A stretch of 64,000 bases of DNA from Streptomyces sp. NBC_00775. Lineage in GTDB: Bacteria > Actinomycetota > Actinomycetes > Streptomycetales > Streptomycetaceae. The notes below the pieces were generated by a model. It ran no database searches and was not told the DNA's origin. It saw only the letters and a program-made list of their open reading frames with translations. The DNA lies in contig NZ_CP108938.1 of assembly GCF_036347135.1 (NCBI RefSeq), forward strand, positions 6,324,001-6,388,000, read 5' to 3'. The position numbers and the translations under genes were made by a program. Of this stretch, positions 53,974 through 61,046 are shown one piece after another (the first letter of the stretch is position 1; the number at the start of each line of letters is the position of its first letter).

Positions 53974-54086
53974 GGGGCCGTGCCGGTACGTCCAGCCCGT
54001 CGCCGGTGGGCATTACTGCTTGCTGCCACAGCATGAACTTGCCCATAACCCCGTATGCGACGGGCTGGACGTACCGGCCCGGCCCC
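53974..54086. repeat. Long inverted repeat after the sensor kinase
   Basis: Perfect 21-bp arms lie at 53983-54003 and 54057-54077. With one mismatch they extend about 9 bp outward to 53974 and 54086. The 53-bp centre (starting CGGTGGGCATTACTGC) has a further TGGGCA/TGCCCA pair, so a branched hairpin is possible. It starts 43 bp after the kinase stop and could be a terminator or a remnant mobile unit. It differs in sequence from the GC-rich dispersed repeats nearby. Confidence 0.85.
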
Positions 54087-54242
54087 TTCGGTGCGTTGCC
54101 GACTGCGAGCGCGTCGTCGTACCGGGTGGGGGTGGGCGGGGTCTGCGCGTCGTCGGCTGCGGGTGCGTGTCGGCTGGGCCTGTGCGGCGCCGGGTGTGGG
54201 TGCCGGTCCGTGTGACGAACGGTTCCTGGGGTCGTGTTTTTA

Positions 54243-54515
54243 GGGGCGCGGGGAACTGCGCGCCCGGCCCGCACGGACCCGCAGTCGACCAACAACCTCA
54301 GCCCCCACCCACCCAAGGGGCGCGGGGAACGGCGCGCCCAGCCCGAACGGACCCGCAGTCGACAAGCAACCCTCAGCCCCCACCCACCCAAGGGGCGCGG
54401 GGAACTGCGCGACCAGCCCCCACCCACCCGCACCCGGCACACAACCGATCGGGGTCGAAGGGGCAGAACCCCTGGGGATGGGACGGGTAGGGGCGGCGGG
54501 GGCGAAGGAAGTCTG
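54243..54515. repeat. Composite dispersed repeat, copy 4: three tandem units of 74-75 bp
   Basis: GGGGCGCGGGGAAC begins at 54243, 54317 and 54392, giving three tandem copies with a 74-75-bp period. The outer module with GGGATGGGACGGGTAGGGG follows at about 54476-54494. The rest of the 589-bp gap (53932-54520) holds the inverted repeat at 53974-54086 and no gene. Confidence 0.85.
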
Positions 54516-54520
54516 TGGGG

Positions 54521-55045
54521 TTAGCCGGCGGTGAGGCGGGGCGGCTCTATGCCTGAGAGGAGGGTGGTGAGGGCGGTGTCGATGTCGGGGCCGACGTACC
54601 AGTCACCGGTGTGGTCGAGGGTGTAGACGCGCCCCTCGGCGTCGATGGCGAGGAGGGCGCGGGTATCGGGCTCCTCGCCGAGAGGGCACACCTCGGTGTC
54701 CAGGGCGCGGCCCAGGTCGCCGAGGGTGCGGGCCATGTGGAGGCCGTGCAGGGGGTCGAGATGGAGGGCGGCGGGGGCGACCTGACGGCCGGGGCCCTGC
54801 GCGGTGACCCGGAGGCCGCCGAACTCCGCCCACGCTTCCACGGCCGCGGGGAACACCGAGTGCCGGTGCCCGGCCGGCGACGCGTGTCCGCGCAGCGCGT
54901 CGGCCCAGTACTCGGCCTGCTTTATGTCCCAGCGCCCGGGCTGCCACCCCGCGGAGCGCAGCGCGGCGTCCACGGGGACGGAGAAGCGTGTGGAGGAGGA
55001 GCGGTCGGCGTGCATCTGCCCTTCGTTCGTCGAGGGTTGGGACAT
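54521..55045 (-). CDS. SUKH-3 family immunity protein
   Basis: The 174-residue protein has the SUKH-3 pattern near its start (RFSVPVDAALRSAGWQPGRWD) and the later strand-helix block RALLAIDAEGRVYTLDHTGDWYVG. SUKH domains are immunity proteins that bind and inhibit toxin domains, especially deaminases and nucleases. It lies 47 bp after a YwqJ-type deaminase gene on the same strand, the usual toxin-then-immunity order. The start could be the ATG at 55045 or at 55015; neither has a strong ribosome site. There is no signal peptide. Confidence 0.8.
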   Translation of the reverse strand: MSQPSTNEGQMHADRSSSTRFSVPVDAALRSAGWQPGRWDIKQAEYWADALRGHASPAGHRHSVFPAAVEAWAEFGGLRVTAQGPGRQVAPAALHLDPLHGLHMARTLGDLGRALDTEVCPLGEEPDTRALLAIDAEGRVYTLDHTGDWYVGPDIDTALTTLLSGIEPPRLTAG

Positions 55046-55092
55046 CGGCGTGGCGGGACGCCGTCGTACTCGTGCTCGTGCGTGAGTGGGTG

Positions 55093-55596
55093 TCAGGCGT
55101 CCGGGGTCGCCGGATCGACGATGCGTACGCCGAAGTGGTCGCTGAGTGCCGTGCAGGAGCGGCAGGGTGCGGCGAAGCTGCCGTGCAGGGGGTCGCCGTC
55201 CTCGCGGATGCGGCGGGCGGTCAGCTTGGCCTGCTTGAGTGCCTTGCGGGCCTCGCCGTTGGTCATCGGCTTGCGGGCGGCACGTTTGCTGCGGGCGGCA
55301 TCGACGGAGGCGATGTGCCGGGAGATGAGGATGGCCTCGGCGCAGCGGCCGGTGAAGCGGTCGCGCTGTGCGCTGGTGAGGGTGTCGAGGAAGTCCTGCA
55401 CCAGCGGGTGGAGGGCAGGGGGCTGGTCGCCGCGGGCCGCTGTGCCGGTGAGGGTCGCGCCGCGTACGGAGAGAGCGGCGGCGACGGTGGGAAGTATGCC
55501 GTCGCGGCGGTGCAGGAGGGTGGGGGCGTGGGGTGCCTCGGCGCTGCTCCAGCCGACCCGTGGGTCCCCGGACGTGCCCGTATGCGTCGCGTTCAT
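55093..55596 (-). CDS. YwqJ-type putative nucleic-acid/nucleotide deaminase (toxin domain)
   Basis: The 167-residue protein matches the YwqJ-related deaminases of polymorphic toxins. Cys85-Ala-Glu87 (FTGRCAEAILISRH) supplies the first zinc ligand and catalytic Glu, and Pro144-Cys145-x-x-Cys148 (AAPCRSCTALSDHFG) supplies the other two. No signal peptide, repeat region or pretoxin domain precedes it, so it looks like a free-standing deaminase kept inside the cell. GGAGGG lies about 10 bases before the ATG. A SUKH-3 immunity gene follows. It is divergent from the WHH-SUKH gene across 229 bp. The target is unknown. Confidence 0.82.
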   Translation of the reverse strand: MNATHTGTSGDPRVGWSSAEAPHAPTLLHRRDGILPTVAAALSVRGATLTGTAARGDQPPALHPLVQDFLDTLTSAQRDRFTGRCAEAILISRHIASVDAARSKRAARKPMTNGEARKALKQAKLTARRIREDGDPLHGSFAAPCRSCTALSDHFGVRIVDPATPDA

Positions 55597-55825
55597 GATC
55601 GTTCTTCCCTCCCATGCATCCCCCGGTGCGGAGACAGACTGCCAAATGGCGTGGCGGGTGCGGAAGCTGGGGCGGTGCGACACGCCCGGTCTTCGTCGTA
55701 CCGTCACGGCGGGGTGACGGCAGGTCACGGAACCGGAGGCCCGGTGACCGGTGTCGTCCTACCGCATAGGCTGTCGACATCCACGATCCATACCGCCATT
55801 GAGAACGCCGCAGGGGGCAACCGCC
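55597..55825. promoter_or_regulatory. Divergent promoter region of the toxin/immunity locus
   Basis: This region separates the YwqJ/SUKH-3 pair (minus) from the WHH-SUKH and large-protein pair (plus). TAGGCT at 55767-55772 is a -10 candidate for the plus operon with a leader of about 47 nt. A common regulator could control both halves from here. Confidence 0.45.
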
Positions 55826-56848
55826 ATGACGACAGGTCGGCTCGGGCAGCAAGCCGCGCCGCCGAACGCGGCCTACGCCGGGCAGGTCGTGCATTTCCCG
55901 GATCCGGTCCGGGCCGCCCGCCACCCCAGAGGTGTGCGGATCGACGAGCACGGCTACCCCGACTTCTCGCTCTACGCGCGTGCCGCGGCGGAGATCGCCG
56001 AGCCCCCCGAGGGCTTCGGTGTCGACGAGTTGCGGCTGACCGACTATGTCTCGGCGAACGCCGCGCTGGCCGCCACCGGGCATGACTTGTGGGACACGAT
56101 TCCGTCGGTGGCGACCCCGCACGGCTGGACCTGGCACCACGTGCCGGGGACGCGGCGGCTGGAGCTGGTTCCCGTCGAGGTGAAGGCGTTGCTGCGGCAT
56201 CACGGCGGTATCGCGACCTCGGCTGTCGACCAGAACAAGCGGGGTACGCGGCCGTTGCAGGAGACGCGGCCCGCGCACTTCGGGCTGCCGAAGGCGTCGG
56301 TCGCGGTGACCGAGCAGCAGGTGCTGGGGGTCGAGGAGGATCTCGGCTATCGGCTGCCAGGCGCCTATCGGTCCTTCCTGAAGGCAGCGGGCGGGTGCGC
56401 GCCGATCGGTGCCGCGCTCGATGCCGAGTTGGGGCTGCTGGTGGATCAGCCGTTCTTCACGGTGCGCGACGAGGCGGCCGTCAACGACCTCGTCTATGTC
56501 AACAAGTGCCTGCGCGACCATCTGACCAAGGACTACTTGGGTGTTGGTTTCGTCCAGGGCGGGTTGTTGGCCGTGAAGGTGAAGGGCGACTCGATCGGGT
56601 CGGTCTGGTTCTGCGCGTACGACGATGCCCGCGACCAGGACGCCTGGGCGCCGGCGGAGCGGGTGCAGCGGCTGCTGCTGCGCTGCGGCGACGACTTCGA
56701 CCAGTTCCTGTCCCGGCTCGCGGGCAATCCGCCGGAGCTGGAGACGGTGGCGAACCTGATGGTGGACGGCGGCTTCGCGCGCGTCGTGCCCGTCTCTTCA
56801 GTGTCTTCGGCGTCTTCAGTGTCTTCGACGTCCTCGGTGGGGGAGTGA
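55826..56848 (+). CDS. Fusion of a WHH-type HNH nuclease domain and an SMI1/KNR4 (SUKH) domain
   Basis: The 340-residue protein appears to combine toxin and immunity parts. Residues about 55-130 resemble the WHH family of HNH/EndoVII nucleases: GWTWHH with Trp103-His104-His105, then LVPVEV and RHHGG at 124-128. The residue usually His before the final His-GG (V-H-x4-H-x-GG) is Lys120 here, so activity is doubtful. Residues about 155-310 form a SUKH/SMI1 domain: VTEQQVLGVEEDLGYRLPGAYRSFLKAAGG and FDQFLSRL. The C-terminus is a Ser/Val repeat. The ATG at 55826 follows CAGGGGG. The next gene starts 7 bp after its stop. Confidence 0.78.
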   Translation: MTTGRLGQQAAPPNAAYAGQVVHFPDPVRAARHPRGVRIDEHGYPDFSLYARAAAEIAEPPEGFGVDELRLTDYVSANAALAATGHDLWDTIPSVATPHGWTWHHVPGTRRLELVPVEVKALLRHHGGIATSAVDQNKRGTRPLQETRPAHFGLPKASVAVTEQQVLGVEEDLGYRLPGAYRSFLKAAGGCAPIGAALDAELGLLVDQPFFTVRDEAAVNDLVYVNKCLRDHLTKDYLGVGFVQGGLLAVKVKGDSIGSVWFCAYDDARDQDAWAPAERVQRLLLRCGDDFDQFLSRLAGNPPELETVANLMVDGGFARVVPVSSVSSASSVSSTSSVGE

Positions 56849-56855
56849 ACTTCCG

Positions 56856-59800
56856 ATGGTGACCTTCGCGCAGGCGCAGGAGCGCGCGGAAGAATGGATC
56901 AACGGGGATGTGCCCGGGTACCAGCATCGCGAGGTGCGGGTGCGCGAGTTCGAACTCGGATTCGTGGTGTGGGCCGAGGACCGTGCGGACGGTCCGCGCT
57001 CCGACGGGGGTGCGCAGCGGCTCGTCATCGCGCGGGACAGTGGTGAGGCCACGCTGTGGCCCGCCCTGCCGGTGGGTGAGGTGATTCGCCGGTACGAGGA
57101 GGAGTACGGGGTGCCGGACGCGTCCCCGGAACCGGCGCCGGCGCCTCCGGCCCGGGTCGACCTGAACCAGACGTCGTTCCTGTTGAGTCCCCCGGAGTGG
57201 CTGCAGGAGGCCGCGGACAAGTTGGGGATTCCGGATCGGCGGGCGGGTGCGGGCGCGTCCGACGGGGCTGGGTCTCGTCCGGCTGCCGCCGCTGCCGCTG
57301 CCGGTGCTGTTCCGGGCGGGGATGCGTCCTTGGGCGGCGGGTCCGTGAATGGGGCTTCCGGGAGCGGGAGTTCGGCGCCGGGTGTGCCTGGGCAGCCGGG
57401 GGCGCACGCTGTGCCTTCCGCGCCGGGTGCGCCTTCGGCTCCCGGTGGGGGTACGCCGTGGCCCGCGGCCGCGGCCGCCGACGAACAGGGCTCGGGTCCG
57501 CGGGATGCCGTGACGCCGGGTGTGCCCTCCGCGGCGACCCCGTGGGCGGGGACCGACACGAACGCCGACGCCGGTGACGACCGTTCGGTACCGCTTCCGG
57601 CGACCGTGTTCGCGCCGCCGCTCACCGATCTCGACGACGCCCACACCCCGCCGCCCGCCGCGACGCCGGACGCCAAGACCGCCCTGATGTCCGGGGGCAG
57701 CCAACTCCCGCGCACGGCGCTGGCGCCCGCGGTCGACGCCCCGAACGCGCCGCTCCCGTCCGGCCCTTCGCAGGGGCCGGGTATGCAGGGTCCCGGTGCT
57801 CCTCAGGGCGCGACGCCGCCGGTCGCCCCCTCGTACGGCTATCCGCAGGGTCCCGGCGGTCCGCAGGGCACGCCTCCTCCGGGTGCTCCGCAGGGTTCGG
57901 CGGTCCCTGGTACGCCGCCCCCGGGTGCGCCGATTTCTGGTGGTCCGCAGGGCACACCTCCGCCTGGCGCGCCCGCGTACGGGTTCCCGCAGGGGCCGGG
58001 TGGAGTGCCGGGTACGCCGCCGCCCGGCGCACCGCAGGTTCCGGGCGCCCCTGGCACGCCTCCGCCCGCCGCGCCCTCGCGCCCTCTGCCGCCCAACGCC
58101 GGTGACATCGCCGACGCCGCGACCAGCAAGGCGCAGGCGCCGCCTCGGGGGGCGCGTGGTGCTGGAGCGGGCGCGCCGCATCCGCCGAGCGCCCCCGGTG
58201 TGCCGGGTGCGCGGCCGGGGAGTACGCCGCCTCCGCCGTCCGGGCCCGGAGCTCCGGGCACCCCCGCGGGCGGGTACGTGCCGACACAGCTTGTCTCGCA
58301 GCTCGGTCCGGACGGACCCGAGGGGCTTGCGGGTGCGCCTTCCGCGCCCGGCGCTCCCGGTGCGCCGCAGCCTCCTGGTGGTACGCCTCCGGGTGGTGTT
58401 CACCATGCCGCGACGATGTTGGCGGGGCCTGCGGTGGGTGGTCCCGGCGCGCCCATGCCTCCGGGCGCTCCTGGTGTTCCCGGTGCGCCGGGTATGCCTG
58501 GTGCTCCGGGGCAGGTTGGCGCGCCTGGTGCTCCTGGTGCGCCGCAGCCTCCTGGTGGTACGCCTCCGGGTGGTGTTCACCATGCCGCGACGATGTTGGC
58601 GGGGCCTGCGGTGGGTGGTCCGGGCGCGCCGCTGCCGCCGGGCGCCCCGGGTATGCCTGGTGCGCCGGGCGCTCCTGGTGCACCGCAGCCTCCTGGTGGT
58701 ACGCCTTCGGGTGGTGTTCACCATGCCGCGACGATGCTGGCGGGGCCGCCCGTCGGTGGTCCCGGCGCGCCGCCGCCCCCGCAAGCCCCCGGTATGCCGA
58801 TGGGCGCTCCCCAGCCGTTGCCGGGACAGCCCATGCCGGGACAGCCCATGCCGGGGCAGCCGATGCCTCCCGGTCAGCAGCCGCCGGCGTACGGCTATCC
58901 GCAGGCGGGGCAGCCGACGGTCGGGCCCGGCTATCAGGCCGTACTGCGGTATCGCGCGCAGGACGGTTCGGAGCAGCAGCTGATTCGGCGTTCGGCGCCG
59001 GGAACGCCGCATCCGGAGTGGCAGATCCTGCATGAGCTGCGGGCGATGAATGTGCCGCCGCAGCAGGTGTTGGAGCTGCACACGGAGTTGGAGTCGTGCG
59101 AGCTGCCGGGCGCGTACTGTGCGCGGATGATCCGGGAGACGTGGCCGCAGGCGCGGATCACGAGCATCGCGCCGTACGGTACGGATCACGCGAGCCGTCA
59201 GCAGGGCATGCACCAACTGCTGGCGCACCAGGGTGAGTTGCATCAGGTAGCGGACGGGCCGGCGCGTCCGGCACCGGTGCGGGCGCCGATTCCGCCGGTG
59301 CAGCCCGCGCCGCCGATCCCGCCGGAGACGATCGGGCAGGAGATGGCGGCGGCGTTCGGGCCGGGCGTGTTCCGGTTCGACCAGGCGGCGGTGTCGCGGC
59401 AGGGTGTGCCGAACATCGTGGCGCACACGCTGGTGGTGGCCGGACTTCCGGTCGACATGGGGCCGTTCTTCTGGGCGCAGGCCCAGCCGGGACGTCCGGT
59501 GCCCACGCTCGCCGAGCTGGCGCAGGAGCGTGGGGTGCAGCCGGCCTCGGACGCGGGCTCGTACCTCGTCATGGGCAGCGACTTCGGCAAGGCGATCTGT
59601 GTGCAGTACGGCACGGCGAACATCGTGGCCGTGCCGGTGGAGGCGGGTCCGGGCGGTGCCCCGGTGGCGCCGCAGTTCGTGAACACGGGCCTGCCCGAGT
59701 TCGCGCGCTGCCTGGCCCTGCTCGGCCGTATGTGGCGGCTGCGCTTCGGGCTCAATCAGGAGCAGGCGGGCCGCTGGACCGTCGACTTCCAGGCCCAGCT

Positions 59801-59885
59801 CGCCTCCCTCGACCCGGCGGCGCTCGGTTCGCCGGAGAGCTGGTGGTCGGTCCTGCTGGAGCAGATGTGGGACGGGCTGCTGTGA
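56856..59885 (+). CDS. Multidomain protein: YrhB-like, collagen-like, XOO_2897-type deaminase and SUKH-4 domains
   Basis: The 1009-residue protein begins with a YrhB-like domain (1-85: TFAQAQERAEEWING, VVWAEDRADG). A very long Pro/Gly/Ala region of collagen character follows (about 90-690). A deaminase-like domain lies at about 692-775, with His719-Pro-Glu721 (HPEWQILHEL) and Cys748...Cys755 (ESCELPGAYC). A SUKH-4-like domain runs from about 823 to the end (PETIGQEMAAAFGPGVFRFD, DFGKAICVQYG). Toxin and immunity modules thus lie in one chain with no secretion signal. It starts 7 bp after the WHH-SUKH gene and ends at a canonical terminator. Domain names are by eye. Confidence 0.75.
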   Translation: MVTFAQAQERAEEWINGDVPGYQHREVRVREFELGFVVWAEDRADGPRSDGGAQRLVIARDSGEATLWPALPVGEVIRRYEEEYGVPDASPEPAPAPPARVDLNQTSFLLSPPEWLQEAADKLGIPDRRAGAGASDGAGSRPAAAAAAAGAVPGGDASLGGGSVNGASGSGSSAPGVPGQPGAHAVPSAPGAPSAPGGGTPWPAAAAADEQGSGPRDAVTPGVPSAATPWAGTDTNADAGDDRSVPLPATVFAPPLTDLDDAHTPPPAATPDAKTALMSGGSQLPRTALAPAVDAPNAPLPSGPSQGPGMQGPGAPQGATPPVAPSYGYPQGPGGPQGTPPPGAPQGSAVPGTPPPGAPISGGPQGTPPPGAPAYGFPQGPGGVPGTPPPGAPQVPGAPGTPPPAAPSRPLPPNAGDIADAATSKAQAPPRGARGAGAGAPHPPSAPGVPGARPGSTPPPPSGPGAPGTPAGGYVPTQLVSQLGPDGPEGLAGAPSAPGAPGAPQPPGGTPPGGVHHAATMLAGPAVGGPGAPMPPGAPGVPGAPGMPGAPGQVGAPGAPGAPQPPGGTPPGGVHHAATMLAGPAVGGPGAPLPPGAPGMPGAPGAPGAPQPPGGTPSGGVHHAATMLAGPPVGGPGAPPPPQAPGMPMGAPQPLPGQPMPGQPMPGQPMPPGQQPPAYGYPQAGQPTVGPGYQAVLRYRAQDGSEQQLIRRSAPGTPHPEWQILHELRAMNVPPQQVLELHTELESCELPGAYCARMIRETWPQARITSIAPYGTDHASRQQGMHQLLAHQGELHQVADGPARPAPVRAPIPPVQPAPPIPPETIGQEMAAAFGPGVFRFDQAAVSRQGVPNIVAHTLVVAGLPVDMGPFFWAQAQPGRPVPTLAELAQERGVQPASDAGSYLVMGSDFGKAICVQYGTANIVAVPVEAGPGGAPVAPQFVNTGLPEFARCLALLGRMWRLRFGLNQEQAGRWTVDFQAQLASLDPAALGSPESWWSVLLEQMWDGLL
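58352..58770 (+). repeat. Three long in-frame repeats in the collagen-like region
   Basis: Copies begin near 58352, 58530 and 58669. Each encodes PQPPGGTP, then GGVHHAATMLAGP and VGGPGAP, with nearly identical DNA over about 90 bp. Between them lie variable runs of GAPG-type triplets. The high DNA identity implies recent duplication or gene conversion. Confidence 0.85.
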
Positions 59886-59908
59886 CGTCGCGCCGCTGAG
59901 CGTCGCCC

Positions 59909-59951
59909 ATGGGTTGGACCCGGTCGCATGACCGGGTCCAACCCATTTTTT
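59909..59951 (+). terminator. Canonical rho-independent terminator after the toxin/immunity operon
   Basis: Perfect 17-bp arms (59909-59925 and 59930-59946) with a GCAT loop are followed by six T residues. It lies 24 bp after the stop codon. U-tailed terminators this clear are uncommon in Streptomyces. Confidence 0.93.
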
Positions 59952-60065
59952 ACGCACCCTGACCGGAACGAATGGTCGGAGTGTCGCGTTATGAGCACTT
60001 ACGCCTGATCCACCAAGATGTGCGCCAAATCATGTTGTACGTCGCATGTCGAGAGGGGTCCAAGG

Positions 60066-60953
60066 ATGAGCAGCGCATCGGTGTCGCCGCACGGCTTCAT
60101 GGCCGTACGGGGGCGTGGGTACCGTCCCGAGCAGGTCGACGCGTACGCCGCGGCGCTCTCCCGGGACCGCGACGCCGCGTGGGAGCGGGCCGCGCGGCTG
60201 ACCGTGCTGGCCAAGGAGATGGACGCGGAGGCGGGGCGGCTGCGCGAGGTCGTGGCGCGGCTCGCTCCGCAGACGTACGAGAAGCTCGGGGAGCGTGCCC
60301 GGCGGATCTTCGAACTCGGCGAGGAGGAGGCCGCGTCCGTACGGGACACCGCGCGCGGCGAGGCCCAACGGGTCGTCGACGAGGCGGAGGCGGCGGGGCG
60401 GCGGGTGCGCGAGGCCGCGCAGGCGTACGCCGACGAGGTGCGCGGCGACGCCGAGGAGCGCGCCCGGCAGCGGATGCTCGCCGCCCGTGCCGAGGCCGAC
60501 GAGGCGCGGATCTCGGCCCGCCGCGACATCAAGGAGAACCGTGGGGAGGCGCTGGCCGCGTTGCGGGAGATGCGGCAGCGTACGGAGGGGCTGCTCGGTG
60601 AGCAGGAGAAGGAGTACGCGGAGCGGTGGGCGGAGACGGAACGCGCGGCCGTCGAGCGGGAGGCCGCGCTCGACGCGCACCATGTCGAGCGGATGGCGCG
60701 TGCCGAGGCGGGGCTGTCCGAGGCGGAGCGGGCGTTCGCCGAGGCGGAGGAGTCGGCTCGGCGGCGGCAGGAGGATGCCGTGGCGCGGGCGGGGGAGCTG
60801 CTGGTGGAGGCGCGGGTGCGGGAGGAGCGGATCGCTCGGGAGACTGAGCGGGTGTTGCGTGAGCACGGGGAGCGGTGGGACGAAGTACGGGCACATATGG
60901 ACCATGTACGGACGAGTCTCACCACCCTGACGGGGCGCGCGCCCGCGGAGTAG
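60066..60953 (+). CDS. Coiled-coil protein of the DivIVA-like 'cellulose-binding protein' type
   Basis: The 295-residue protein starts with a DivIVA-like N-terminal segment (GFMAVRGRGYRPEQVDAYAAALSRDRD), followed by an almost continuous, charged coiled coil rich in Ala, Glu and Arg. Such proteins are annotated as cellulose-binding in Streptomyces but resemble the polarity and cytoskeletal family (Scy, FilP, DivIVA). Scaffolding at the hyphal tip is a reasonable guess. The ATG at 60066 has GAGAGGGG upstream; the frame extends to 60018 without support. It is convergent with the symporter gene. Confidence 0.78.
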   Translation: MSSASVSPHGFMAVRGRGYRPEQVDAYAAALSRDRDAAWERAARLTVLAKEMDAEAGRLREVVARLAPQTYEKLGERARRIFELGEEEAASVRDTARGEAQRVVDEAEAAGRRVREAAQAYADEVRGDAEERARQRMLAARAEADEARISARRDIKENRGEALAALREMRQRTEGLLGEQEKEYAERWAETERAAVEREAALDAHHVERMARAEAGLSEAERAFAEAEESARRRQEDAVARAGELLVEARVREERIARETERVLREHGERWDEVRAHMDHVRTSLTTLTGRAPAE

Positions 60954-60988
60954 GCGCGCGCCGGTGCCTTCGCCGGGATCGCTCCGGC

Positions 60989-61046
60989 CAACTCCCCCCC
61001 CCTCTAACTCCCCCCCCTCTAACTCCCCCCCCCTCTAACTCCCCCT
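60989..61046. repeat. Imperfect C-rich tandem repeat at the end of the acetate-type symporter
   Basis: Four imperfect copies of a TAACTCCCCCCCCTC-type unit (12-16 bp) cover the short convergent gap. They include the TAG stop of the minus-strand symporter (61035-61037). C-runs of 5-9 make the segment prone to slippage. Confidence 0.85.

Noticed and set aside
56499..59957. 1152-codon open frame on the minus strand opposite the large multidomain gene
   Set aside because: It is an Arg/Pro/His-rich mirror of the GC-rich Pro/Gly coding region, has no domain motif or ribosome site, and overlaps two well-supported plus-strand genes.
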